Shown one piece after another: positions 16,143-24,957 of a stretch of DNA of 57,903 bases. The stretch's first letter is position 1; every line of letters begins with the position of its first letter. The position numbers and the translations under genes were made by a program. The notes under the pieces were generated by a model. It saw only the letters and a list, made by a program, of their open reading frames with translations, ran no database searches and had not been told where the DNA came from. Source of the stretch: Verrucomicrobiota bacterium (lineage in GTDB: Bacteria; Verrucomicrobiota; Verrucomicrobiia; Palsa-1439); the NCBI GenBank assembly GCA_016871575.1, contig VHCW01000020.1:1-57903 (forward strand). Reading direction: 5' to 3'.

Positions 16143-18449
16143 TTATTTGATCAGGCGGGCCTCGATACCGGCGATTTCACGGTTCGCGAACTCGTCGGTG
16201 AAGAACCACTCTTGGTAAAGATTTTCGATCTGTCTGAGATACCACTCGACTGAAGATCTTGTCAGTGTGGGGTTCACTCCCTTCGGGCGATCCTCCTCAC
16301 GAATCGGCGGGCGAATGCGATCGGCTGGTGGTTGGTAGGATGGATTGAATACCAGGACTGGCAGCGTTTCCGCGGGCAACAGATGTCGCCAGAGGAACGC
16401 CTGCATCCTGTCCTCAGACGGCATGGCCTCGCGAACGATCTCGCGATCCCCGATTTTCACGGCGCCCACGACAATGAGGTTGATCGGGTGTTCCGTTTCC
16501 GCAAGACTGGTTTTCAGCGACAGCCCGACAGATTCTTGTTTGGCCGCCAGAGTGGCGCCGGGGGATTCGAACCCCTGCGGCAGGTCTTTAAACTTCAGCG
16601 TAATCGACCCATCAAACCCGTCCTTGCGGATGGCGAAGACAGTGACGTTGGCGGCTCCCTTGCTTGGCATGACGATCCGGGACGGAACCACACGCAACAC
16701 AAAATCAGGTTGCGGCTGGCTGATCCGCAGCCGATACGCGTGCTCCTTGCCTGCACCCCGCCTCGTGTCGCCGATGTGAATGAAGTATTTCCCGTCGGCG
16801 GGCAGTTTCACCATGAGATAGGAATCAGCATGGTCGGTGTTCAACCCGGATGCCGCGTCGTAATAATCGTCGTTCAACGCGATAATCTTGCCATCGGGAC
16901 CGGCGACCTTGACGAAGGAATCGAACGGCGATCCGAGCCGTCGCGCGTGCACTTCCGCGACAATTGTCTCGCCGGCTTTTCCTTCCACCTCGAAGACGTC
17001 CCAGTCACCGGGGCGATCTGATCGTCCGTTGACGATGATGGGAAGATTCACCTTCTGCGCCTTGGACGCGTCGTCGTTGGGTTCTTTCTCGATGCACTCG
17101 GGGAGCGTGTCCAAGACGAACGGCACGTAGTTGGAAACAAGTTTCCCGTTGGTGGCGGCGATGAGATGGCGCCCCGGTTTTGCGTCCTTGGCCGGCGGTG
17201 CCAGCGTGGTCTTTTCGAGATTCCAGCCGTCCATCTCGATCTTGACCGGTTCGCCGACGCGCCCGCCCAACGGGAAGATGCTGGTCACGAAGGGCAGTTC
17301 GCCGATGCTGATCCGATAGACAAAACTCTCGCGACCGCGAAACAACGCCTCATTGATGGTCAGGAGATACTCGCCGTCATCGGGCACCACGAAATAAATC
17401 AGCGGATCAGGATCGAATCGGAAATCGTCGCTGTAGGCAACCTCCTTGCCAGTGCCGTCGTAGAGCCGGAGCACGGCTTGGAACCAACCGGGAACGCCAT
17501 CCGGCACGTAGGGAACCAAGTGACGCGCCCTGACAGAGATGACCAGCCGCTGTCCTTTGGCCGCCGCGAAACGATAGCGATTCACCTCGCCCGCCGCGAT
17601 CTGACCGTTCATCGTGCACGGCACCGAGACGCGCATCTCTTCTTCTTCCGCTGGCCGGTTCCGCTGGGACAAATGCTCCTTGCCGAGGACCGGAAGCCGC
17701 ATGGTCTTCATCGGTTTTCGAGCGACTTCCGGCACTTGGCCGACGTAGAACGGCAGCGCGTTGGAGACGCCGCGCTTGGTGATCACGCGGATCTCGCGCT
17801 GTCCCGGTTTTGCGTTCGGGTCCACGGTGATCTCGGCAAAAACAAGCTCGGTCTGGGAACGCACGGCAGGATCGCGCTCGTCTTCCGCAAACCGCCTTTC
17901 AACCCGGTTGATTAATTTCTGCTTGGCCAGTTCCTTCTCGGATTTGGGAGGTTCATTCTTCGCCTCCTGCGCTACGGTCTTTGGCTCTTTGGGCTTTTCC
18001 AGCTTCACATTGCATCTGACGCAGAGGGTGGCATCCGGCGCGTTGGCAGTGGCGCACACGGGGCAAAGCAAGGAGTGAACCGCGTCGGGACCGGTCGCCG
18101 GCCCGATGGGCGCGTGAAACTCGAAGAAGGACATCTTGGCGGCCATGGCGTCATCCACTGTCGTTTCCTTCTTGCGCAACTCGCCAAGTTGGCGGTTCAG
18201 CAACGCAAGTTCCTCATTGCTCATGATCCGGTAATGATCAATCAAGCGCACGGAAACTCCTTCCCCGCTCACAACCACATCCGAGGCGTGCGCAAGCCCC
18301 TGGCCACCCAGCCGAACCGGGAAGGTAGTCCCCTGCTGGCCGCCGGCGGGATAGACGAAGCCGATGTATTGGTTCTGCGCCCAAACTGCGGACGCGGCAA
18401 CCAGCCACAAGATCAAACACTTGCTGAATCTTACAGTGCTCATCATCAT
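16143..18449 (-). CDS. Exported PPC-domain protein with zinc ribbon
   Basis: A 768-residue protein starting at three consecutive ATG codons with a signal peptide (FSKCLILWLVAASAVWAQ). An N-terminal beta domain (YPAGGQQGTTFPVRLGGQGL) and a helical insert are followed by a double-CXXC zinc ribbon (CPVC and CVRC, about residues 125-150) and a Lys/Glu/Pro-rich linker. Two bacterial pre-peptidase C-terminal-like beta domains follow (about 280-400 and 455-580; PECIEKEPNDD marks the second). Its start lies 1 bp after the DUF1501 stop, so the two are translationally linked. Such PPC proteins accompany DUF1501/DUF1553 proteins in Planctomycetes and Verrucomicrobia; their function is unknown. A zinc ribbon in an exported protein is odd. 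Confidence 0.75.
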   Translation of the reverse strand: MMMSTVRFSKCLILWLVAASAVWAQNQYIGFVYPAGGQQGTTFPVRLGGQGLAHASDVVVSGEGVSVRLIDHYRIMSNEELALLNRQLGELRKKETTVDDAMAAKMSFFEFHAPIGPATGPDAVHSLLCPVCATANAPDATLCVRCNVKLEKPKEPKTVAQEAKNEPPKSEKELAKQKLINRVERRFAEDERDPAVRSQTELVFAEITVDPNAKPGQREIRVITKRGVSNALPFYVGQVPEVARKPMKTMRLPVLGKEHLSQRNRPAEEEEMRVSVPCTMNGQIAAGEVNRYRFAAAKGQRLVISVRARHLVPYVPDGVPGWFQAVLRLYDGTGKEVAYSDDFRFDPDPLIYFVVPDDGEYLLTINEALFRGRESFVYRISIGELPFVTSIFPLGGRVGEPVKIEMDGWNLEKTTLAPPAKDAKPGRHLIAATNGKLVSNYVPFVLDTLPECIEKEPNDDASKAQKVNLPIIVNGRSDRPGDWDVFEVEGKAGETIVAEVHARRLGSPFDSFVKVAGPDGKIIALNDDYYDAASGLNTDHADSYLMVKLPADGKYFIHIGDTRRGAGKEHAYRLRISQPQPDFVLRVVPSRIVMPSKGAANVTVFAIRKDGFDGSITLKFKDLPQGFESPGATLAAKQESVGLSLKTSLAETEHPINLIVVGAVKIGDREIVREAMPSEDRMQAFLWRHLLPAETLPVLVFNPSYQPPADRIRPPIREEDRPKGVNPTLTRSSVEWYLRQIENLYQEWFFTDEFANREIAGIEARLIK

Positions 18450-18450
18450 G

Positions 18451-19848
18451 CTACAGGATTTCTTCCAGAAGTCCGGCTGACTTCATGCCTTCGTTCTCGG
18501 TGTCCAACACGTAGGCATCCAATCCCCACGGATGCGGCAGCTTGGCCTTGGCGTCTATCCCAGCCAACAAGTACATGCTTCCGAGCAAGTCCGAAGGATA
18601 GACGGGACGCTCTTTGACCTTTTCTCCTTTTTCATCGGAGGCGCCGACCACGCGGCCGCCTTTGAATCCGCCGCCGGCCACCAGCACGGTGAAGACATCT
18701 CCATAATGATGCCTTCCGCCGTTCCACGGCGGTTCCCACGATATCTTCAACGTCCGACCGAACTCACCGGTGCACCAGACCAACGTGGTATCAAGCAGGC
18801 CGCGTTCTTTCAGGTCCGCGAGCAGTGTCGCCAGCCCTTGGTCCAACATCGGGCACTGCGCCTTCATCGTCGCGAAGTGGTTCGCGTGCGTGTCCCAACC
18901 ACCGGGGAAACTGATCGTGACATACGGCACACCCGCCTCGACCATTCGCCGCGCTGCAAGACATTCCTGGCCGAACGTGTTTCGCCCGTAACGATTCCGG
19001 AGTTCCGTGGGTTCGTTGTCGAGATTGAACACTTCCTTCCCCTTGCCCAAGATCAATCCGTAAGCCTTCTGCTTGGCTGCCTCGGCGGCATCCATCTCCG
19101 GGTTGTCCGCCAGCCCGTAGCCCAAGAGATTGACCTTATCGAGCAATTCGCGGCGAGCCTGCTGACGACCGTCGTTGATTCCGCGGTTCACGATCCCCTG
19201 CACCTCGAAGCGTTCCGCGTTCGGGTCGCCGCCGGTGGCAAACGGTTTGTAGGCGGGACCAAGGAACCCTTCCTCAGAAAACCGCCCGGCGCCCTGCAAC
19301 ATCACGATGTACGGGGGAAGCAATCCCTTGTATTGCTCTTTCTTAAAGAAGGCGAAAATGGCGCCCACGCTGGGATAGGCCAGCCGGCCGCCGGGCTGGT
19401 GGCCGGTTTGCATCAGGTAGGCCGCCGTCTCGTGGCCATTGTTCCCGTGGGTCATGCTACGGATCAGGGAGTACTTGTCGGCCTGCTGTGCCAGTTTGGG
19501 GAACAGCGAACTGAGTTGAATCCCATTCACGTTGGTGGGAATGACCTTGTCAAACTCGCCGAGGTAATCGTAGCCCGTGCCCGGTTTCGGGTCCCACGTG
19601 TCGTTGTGCGACATCCCGCCCCACAGGAAAATCTGGATCACCGATTTCGTTTGGCCTTTCTTGGCCTTGGCCTTGGCCGCCGTGTCGCGAGCAGCCTTCT
19701 CTTCAGCGGCTTTCTGTTCCGGTGTCTTCGCAACCTCGGCTGCAAGAATCCGCGAACTCAAACCGCCGGCTGCGATCAACGCGCCGCGTCGTATGAGTTC
19801 CCGACGGGAGAGATGCACTCGATTGTATGAATGGTGGTTTGTCGTCAT
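18451..19848 (-). CDS. DUF1501 protein (Tat-exported, sulfatase/alkaline-phosphatase-fold)
   Basis: A 465-residue DUF1501 protein. The N-terminus has a twin-arginine signal (SRRELIRRGALIAAGGL). An Ala/Lys/Glu-rich stretch follows (EQKAAEEKAARDTAAKAKAK), recalling the coiled coil of the upstream gene product. The core shows FLWGGMSHNDTWDPKPG, LIRSMTHGNNGHETA, TISFPGGWDTHANHF and VWCTGEFGRTLKIS. DUF1501 belongs to the alkaline-phosphatase/sulfatase superfamily, but the substrate is unknown. AAGGAGA stands just upstream of the ATG. It lies 22 bp after the DUF1549/DUF1553 gene, the standard pairing in PVC bacteria. Confidence 0.9.
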   Translation of the reverse strand: MTTNHHSYNRVHLSRRELIRRGALIAAGGLSSRILAAEVAKTPEQKAAEEKAARDTAAKAKAKKGQTKSVIQIFLWGGMSHNDTWDPKPGTGYDYLGEFDKVIPTNVNGIQLSSLFPKLAQQADKYSLIRSMTHGNNGHETAAYLMQTGHQPGGRLAYPSVGAIFAFFKKEQYKGLLPPYIVMLQGAGRFSEEGFLGPAYKPFATGGDPNAERFEVQGIVNRGINDGRQQARRELLDKVNLLGYGLADNPEMDAAEAAKQKAYGLILGKGKEVFNLDNEPTELRNRYGRNTFGQECLAARRMVEAGVPYVTISFPGGWDTHANHFATMKAQCPMLDQGLATLLADLKERGLLDTTLVWCTGEFGRTLKISWEPPWNGGRHHYGDVFTVLVAGGGFKGGRVVGASDEKGEKVKERPVYPSDLLGSMYLLAGIDAKAKLPHPWGLDAYVLDTENEGMKSAGLLEEIL

Positions 19849-19870
19849 GTTTCGTTCTCCTTCGTAAAAA

Positions 19871-22800
19871 TCAATGCCGCATAAGAAATTCCGGCGTGTT
19901 AATCAATGCCCACGCAAGATCAACCCACACGTCGCGCCCTCCTGCCGCGCCGGACTTGGCGTGTTCCTCGGCGGCCATCACGTCCGCGTCCGTCGGCAAC
20001 CGCGACAGGATCGTCAGGTAAAGCCTCTCTGCGATTTCCTTCGCGCTGCCGCCCGCGGAGAGCATCGCGCCGAGTTTCGGGCCGCTCTGCAGCTTGCCCT
20101 GGATGGTGGCCGAGTTCAGCATGTGCAACCACTGCGGCGAGGCGAGTTCGTTGACGCGCTCGTCTTCCAACCCAGTGGCGCGCGCCGACCGTCCGAACAG
20201 CGTCAGGAACGGACTGGTGATGCTGCCGTCGGCCAGCGCCACGGCCGTCACATGCTTGGGAATGTACGTGAACGGCTCCGGCACAGCGCTGGTGTAAAGG
20301 TCCGAGCTGCCGGTGATGTCGTTCAAGGCGTCAATCAACACCTCAGCCTCCACCCGCCGCAACGGGTAGCTGGCGAAGTTGGCCCTCGCTTCCGGTCCCT
20401 TGGCTTTCGCCATCGAAGAGAACTGGTAGGCGGTCGAGGTGAAAATGAACCGCTTCAGGTGTTTCAGATTGTAGCCGCTGGAGACCAGTTCTTTCTCCAA
20501 GCACGCCAAAAGCTCCGGGTTGCTCGGGGGGTTGTTTTCCCGGATGTTGTCCGGCTCGTGGATGATGCCGCGTCCCATCGCCCACGCCCAGATGCGATTG
20601 ACGATGGCCTTGGCGAACCACGGATTGTCCGGCCGAATCAACCACTCGGCAAACATTTCGCGCGGATCGCGGTCGGGCGGAATTGTTATCGTCGTGCCGT
20701 CCGGAAAGACAGCCGGCAGCGGCCCGTTTTCCGTCAGCGGCTTGGCGAGCGACTGGGGAATCTGGTTGGCAATGGTCACGGCTTTCGCCACGGCGTCCAC
20801 GCCCGGCGCAATGCTGCCGGGCACCGCCGTTGATTTGAGCGGATCCCAGAAGATGATCTCCTCTTTCCACTCGCTGGTCGGCTTGTAACCGACCTGCGAG
20901 AAAAACGCCGCCATGCCGGCGCGACGGTCTGCCGGCCAGAAATCAACCCGCGTGCCCATCAACGTCAATCCGACGACCGCAGCGATGCCCTCCGGCGTAC
21001 GGTCCTGAATGGCGCGGTAGAAGTTCACGGGGCCGACGCGGAAATTGCTGCCGCTGGATGTGAGCAGTTCGCGGGCAAACTTGTCATACGGCTTGTTTTG
21101 GGCGACTAGTTCCCACACCCAACGATGATACGCCTGCGCGGCGTTGGGCCACACTTTGACGGGGAACTCCGCCTTGACCCTCAGGATGTCGCACCATTTC
21201 ATCGTCCAGTAATCAACATGCGCAGTCCGGTCGAGGAGCCGATCAATCAGGGCGACGCGTTTGTTTTTGCCTGGATCCTGGATGAACGCCTTCGCATCTT
21301 CGGCCGTGGGCAGCTTGCCGGTCAGGTCCAGATGCGCGCGACGGACAAAGACCGCGTCGGAGCAAAGCGCCGGCTGAATGCCCAACGTCTTCAACTTCGC
21401 GAAGATGATCTCGTCAATCCGGTTTGCCGGCTGTGGTGGATCGGGACTTTCCAGAAGTGTTGCCATTTGTTTGGCGGCAAGCAGCCGGTATAGCGCGCCC
21501 TTGGCCTGCTCGGTCAAAGTGCGCTTGTTATCGGCAAGATCCACGGCGGCCGTGTACGCTGCGCGTGTTTTGTCCGCTTCCGCCTTCAACGGCGCAGCCG
21601 CGGCCTCCGCTTCCGCAGCCGCCTTGTCGTCGGCAACGTGTGTCTGTTTGGCCGAGGCAATGCGATTCTTGAGTCCCAGCAGGAATTCCTCGGTTGATTT
21701 CTTCCGCGCCTCCGCCTGAGTCAATCTCTGCGTGGCCGCGTTGGCTTGAACCGTCGCCTGCTCGGCCTTTTGCTGTGCCGGTGCCAGCGCCGCCTTGGCT
21801 GTGTCGGCTGCTTTGCGCTTGGCTGCAGCATCGGCGGCGGTTTGCGCGCGCACCGCATCCAACTGCAAAAGTTCCTTTGCGGCTTCTTGTGCCGATTGAC
21901 TCGCGGCGGTGGCGGCAGCAACCTGTTTCTTGGCGTTCGCCAGCGATTCGTCGGTCGCCTTCTTCCGCGCCTCCGCCTCCGTCACTTTCTGCGCCACAGC
22001 GACGGCCTTGGCTTCCGCCTGTTGCACCGCCTGGGTGGCTATGTTGGCGGTGGCCAACTGTTTCTTCAGATTCTCCAAAGCCTCGTCAGAAGATTTCTTT
22101 TCTGTCTGCGCTTCGGTCAGCTTCTGCTCGGCAACCGTGACTTGCGTCTGCGCTTGCTGCTCGGCCTGCCTTGCTTGCGTCAACGCCGCCGCGGCGTCGG
22201 CTGCTGCTTTGCGCTTGGCGGCGGCTTGTGCTGCCAACTGCTTTTTCTCCTCGGCTGATTTCTCCGCGGCTTGCGCACCTTGCTCGGCGGTCTGTGCCGT
22301 CGTTTCCGCGGCAGCCACCTGTTTTTTTGCGCCGGCCAAGGCGGCATCGAGCATTGTCTTCTGTGCTGTCGCTCGCGCGAGATTTTTCGCCGCGACATCA
22401 GCTTGAGCTTGCGGGTTCTGCTGGGCTGCCTGCGCTTGAGACAACGCCGCCTTCGCCTCGTCGGATGCTTTGCGTTTGGCGGCAGCGTCGGTTTCGGCTT
22501 GTCGTTTCTGTTCCTCGGTTCTGCCAGCGCGCCCGGCCATCGCCTTGGCGTTGGCTTCCGCTGCTTGGGCAGCTTGCTCGGCGGCCTGATAAGCGCCGTT
22601 GGCATCGGCGAACTTCTTTTTCGCGACGGTCAAGGCATCGTCGGTTCCCTTCTTTTTGGCGGCGGCATCGGTCAGGTTCTTGGCAGCGGTGTCAGCCTGA
22701 ACTTGCGCTTGTTGGTGCTGCTGCTGAACTTGGGCCAATGCAGCCTTTGCCTCGTCGGCCACTTTGCGTTTCGCGGCGGCATCAGCCGTGGCTTGTTGTT

Positions 22801-24829
22801 TTTGCTGGTCGCTCCTGCCGAAAAGAGTCGCGATCCTCTTGCTTTTGCCTTCCGACGCCTGCGCCTCTTTCTCCGCGGCGTCCGCCGCGCCGGTGGCTGC
22901 GGCGACCTGCTGCTTGGCGCCGGCCAAAGCGGTCTCCGCTGCCTTCTTCTCGGCGTCAGCGTCCGCTGCCTTCTTGGCGGTGGCATCAGCAGCGGTTTGC
23001 GCCTGTTGTTGTTTCTGTTGCGCGTGGGACAACGCGGCATTGGCATCAACGGCTGCTTTGCGCCTTGCAGTTTGCTCGCGGACAACCTGCGCGAGTTCGG
23101 TGACGGATATCAGTTTGGTATTCGCAGCGTTCGCAGCCGCTTGGGCAGCCTGCGCGGCCTGTTCGGCTGCTTGATGCGCTCCTTGGGCGGCGGCCACCTG
23201 GTTCTTGGCGTTGGCCAGCGCTTCGACGGTTGCCTTCTTCTCTGGTTCGGCGTCCGCCCCTTTTTTGGCGGCGGCATCGGCAGCGGACTGCGCTTGTTGT
23301 TGTTTCTGCTGTGCTTGAGCCAACCCGGCCTTGGCATCGTCGGCTGCCTTGCGCTTGGCGGCAGCGTCGGCAGCGGCCAGTTGTTTTTGCTCCTCGGCAC
23401 CGGCGGCGCGTTCCGCCATCGTCTCCGTCGTGGAGACCGACACTTGGACGGCCTGCTCAGCGGCCCGCCAAGCGGTCGTGGCAGCGGTCACTTGGTTCTT
23501 GGCTCCGGTCAAGGCTTCGGCGGCAGCTTTCTTTTCCGCTTCCGCGCCCGCGACTTTCTTCACAGCGGCATCAACAGCGGTCTGCGCCTGTTGCTGTTTC
23601 TGGTGCACTTGCGACAACGCAGCCTTTGCGTCATCAGCGGCTTTTCGTTTTGCAACGGCCTCGTTGGCTGCTTGGGCGATTTCGCCGAGCGATATCGCTC
23701 TCGCGTCGACGGCTGCCGCTTGGGCCGCTTGTTCGGCGGTGTGGTGCGTGGCAGCGGCTGTGTCCAACTGTTTCTTGGCCGCAGCCACCGCATCGTCGGC
23801 TGCCTTCTTCTGCGTTTCCATTTCCGCCAGCTTTTGTGCAGCCGCGCCGGCTTGGACCTGCGCGTGCTGTTCGTCTTGCTGCGCCTGTGTGAGGCCGGCC
23901 TTCGCCGCGTCAGCCGCTTTGCGTTTGGCGGCAGCGTCGGCTGCGGCCTGCTGTTTCTCCACCTCGGAAACCGGCTTCGCGTTGACGCCAGCCGCTTGGG
24001 CCAACGGCTCGGCTGTCTGGTGTGCGGTCGCGGCAGCGGCCAACTGTTTCTTCGCGGCGGCCAACGCTTCATCAGCGGTCTTCTTCTGCGTTTCCGCTTC
24101 CGCAAGCTTTTGCGAGGCGGCGCTGGATTGGCCCTGCAAATGCTGCTCGTTTTGTCGCGCACGAGCGAGCGCGGCTTTCGCCGTGTCAGCCGCCCTGCGT
24201 TGGGCGGCTGCTTCGGTCGCGGCACGTTTGCCTTCGTCATCGAGCTTGTTCGCCGCGTCGGCGGCAACCTTCGCAACGGCTGCGGCCTCCTTGGCAGCGT
24301 TCTCGGCGAGGTCGTATGCTTGTTGCAGCGGTAGCGCGATGGCTTTCGCATCGGCAGCCGCTTTGTCCAAGGGAGGTTTGGCGTTGGTCGCATCGGACAA
24401 CGAGCGAATGGCAATGATTACGTTGTCCTCGCCCTGCTTCAACTCGGTCACGCCCGATTCGCCGGCCAATCGTTTCGCGTCAGTGGCCTGCTGACGTTTG
24501 CTGTCGGCAATTTTCTTGGCTGCGGCGTATGCGAGGTCGGCCTTTTGCATGGCAGCCCGCAACGGAGCGATGGCAGCATCCGCATCCTGGGCTGCCTTCT
24601 GTGCCGCTTCGTAGGCGGCTTTTGCCTTGCCCTCCGCGTTGGTATCAGCCGCCGTATTGGCTGATTGGGGCTGTTCCCCGGCCTGAACCGCGGCACAAAT
24701 GAAGATGAGCAAGCCGGCCACAAAGGCCAACCGACTATCCTTGGCCTTGGAGGCTCCAGCACTGCCTTCACCACCATGTTGCGTGAGTGTAATCACTGGT
24801 AAGCTCAGGGCCAACGCAGCCGCGAGCAC
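19871..24829 (-). CDS. Giant coiled-coil DUF1549/DUF1553 protein
   Basis: A 1,652-residue protein with a GTG start. A hydrophobic export segment (RLAFVAGLLIFICAAVQA, about 33-50) is followed by roughly 1,070 residues rich in Ala, Lys, Gln and Glu. This stretch is built from nine imperfect units of about 85-98 residues (one with an extra half), each beginning AKRKAAD-like. It should form a very long coiled coil. From about residue 1133 DUF1549 appears (RIDEIIFAKLKTLG, LDLTGKLPTAEDAKAF), then DUF1553 (DPREMFAEWLIRPDNPWFAK, VNRIWAWAMGRGI). Most family members instead carry an N-terminal cytochrome domain with CXXCH; none is present here. The GTG sits 5 nt behind a TATAAT box; initiation further in cannot be excluded. 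First gene of the exported-protein operon. Confidence 0.85.
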   Translation of the reverse strand: MLAAALALSLPVITLTQHGGEGSAGASKAKDSRLAFVAGLLIFICAAVQAGEQPQSANTAADTNAEGKAKAAYEAAQKAAQDADAAIAPLRAAMQKADLAYAAAKKIADSKRQQATDAKRLAGESGVTELKQGEDNVIIAIRSLSDATNAKPPLDKAAADAKAIALPLQQAYDLAENAAKEAAAVAKVAADAANKLDDEGKRAATEAAAQRRAADTAKAALARARQNEQHLQGQSSAASQKLAEAETQKKTADEALAAAKKQLAAAATAHQTAEPLAQAAGVNAKPVSEVEKQQAAADAAAKRKAADAAKAGLTQAQQDEQHAQVQAGAAAQKLAEMETQKKAADDAVAAAKKQLDTAAATHHTAEQAAQAAAVDARAISLGEIAQAANEAVAKRKAADDAKAALSQVHQKQQQAQTAVDAAVKKVAGAEAEKKAAAEALTGAKNQVTAATTAWRAAEQAVQVSVSTTETMAERAAGAEEQKQLAAADAAAKRKAADDAKAGLAQAQQKQQQAQSAADAAAKKGADAEPEKKATVEALANAKNQVAAAQGAHQAAEQAAQAAQAAANAANTKLISVTELAQVVREQTARRKAAVDANAALSHAQQKQQQAQTAADATAKKAADADAEKKAAETALAGAKQQVAAATGAADAAEKEAQASEGKSKRIATLFGRSDQQKQQATADAAAKRKVADEAKAALAQVQQQHQQAQVQADTAAKNLTDAAAKKKGTDDALTVAKKKFADANGAYQAAEQAAQAAEANAKAMAGRAGRTEEQKRQAETDAAAKRKASDEAKAALSQAQAAQQNPQAQADVAAKNLARATAQKTMLDAALAGAKKQVAAAETTAQTAEQGAQAAEKSAEEKKQLAAQAAAKRKAAADAAAALTQARQAEQQAQTQVTVAEQKLTEAQTEKKSSDEALENLKKQLATANIATQAVQQAEAKAVAVAQKVTEAEARKKATDESLANAKKQVAAATAASQSAQEAAKELLQLDAVRAQTAADAAAKRKAADTAKAALAPAQQKAEQATVQANAATQRLTQAEARKKSTEEFLLGLKNRIASAKQTHVADDKAAAEAEAAAAPLKAEADKTRAAYTAAVDLADNKRTLTEQAKGALYRLLAAKQMATLLESPDPPQPANRIDEIIFAKLKTLGIQPALCSDAVFVRRAHLDLTGKLPTAEDAKAFIQDPGKNKRVALIDRLLDRTAHVDYWTMKWCDILRVKAEFPVKVWPNAAQAYHRWVWELVAQNKPYDKFARELLTSSGSNFRVGPVNFYRAIQDRTPEGIAAVVGLTLMGTRVDFWPADRRAGMAAFFSQVGYKPTSEWKEEIIFWDPLKSTAVPGSIAPGVDAVAKAVTIANQIPQSLAKPLTENGPLPAVFPDGTTITIPPDRDPREMFAEWLIRPDNPWFAKAIVNRIWAWAMGRGIIHEPDNIRENNPPSNPELLACLEKELVSSGYNLKHLKRFIFTSTAYQFSSMAKAKGPEARANFASYPLRRVEAEVLIDALNDITGSSDLYTSAVPEPFTYIPKHVTAVALADGSITSPFLTLFGRSARATGLEDERVNELASPQWLHMLNSATIQGKLQSGPKLGAMLSAGGSAKEIAERLYLTILSRLPTDADVMAAEEHAKSGAAGGRDVWVDLAWALINTPEFLMRH
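21560..24208 (-). repeat. Nine-unit coding repeat array within the coiled coil
   Basis: Repeat starts recognisable by the codons for AKRKAAD recur near 24205, 23925, 23640, 23350, 23056, 22770, 22480, 22207 and 21815, a period of about 275-295 bp, with one 390-bp interval. Units differ at many positions, so the array is old rather than freshly expanded. Confidence 0.8.
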
Positions 24830-24834
24830 AGCGT

Positions 24835-24862
24835 ATTATAATCAAGGAGTGGAGTTTGGCAA
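24835..24862 (-). promoter_or_regulatory. Promoter of the four-gene exported-protein operon
   Basis: Minus strand TTGCCA (24862-24857), 16 nt, perfect TATAAT (24840-24835), then 5 nt to the GTG at 24829. The plus strand also reads TATAAT at 24837-24842 but without a -35. Confidence 0.7.
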
Positions 24863-24957
24863 ATCAGTAACGACAATCAGCAACTACAACGTTGACTGCT
24901 GCCTTCCTTCTTCCTCCTTGCGGCAGATACCCTACAACAAGTCTTGGAAAATGGACA

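Noticed and set aside
22271-24334. 687-residue Gly/Leu/Arg-rich ORF opposite the coiled-coil gene
   Set aside because: Antisense reading of Ala/Lys/Gln codon repeats; its repeats mirror those of the true protein.
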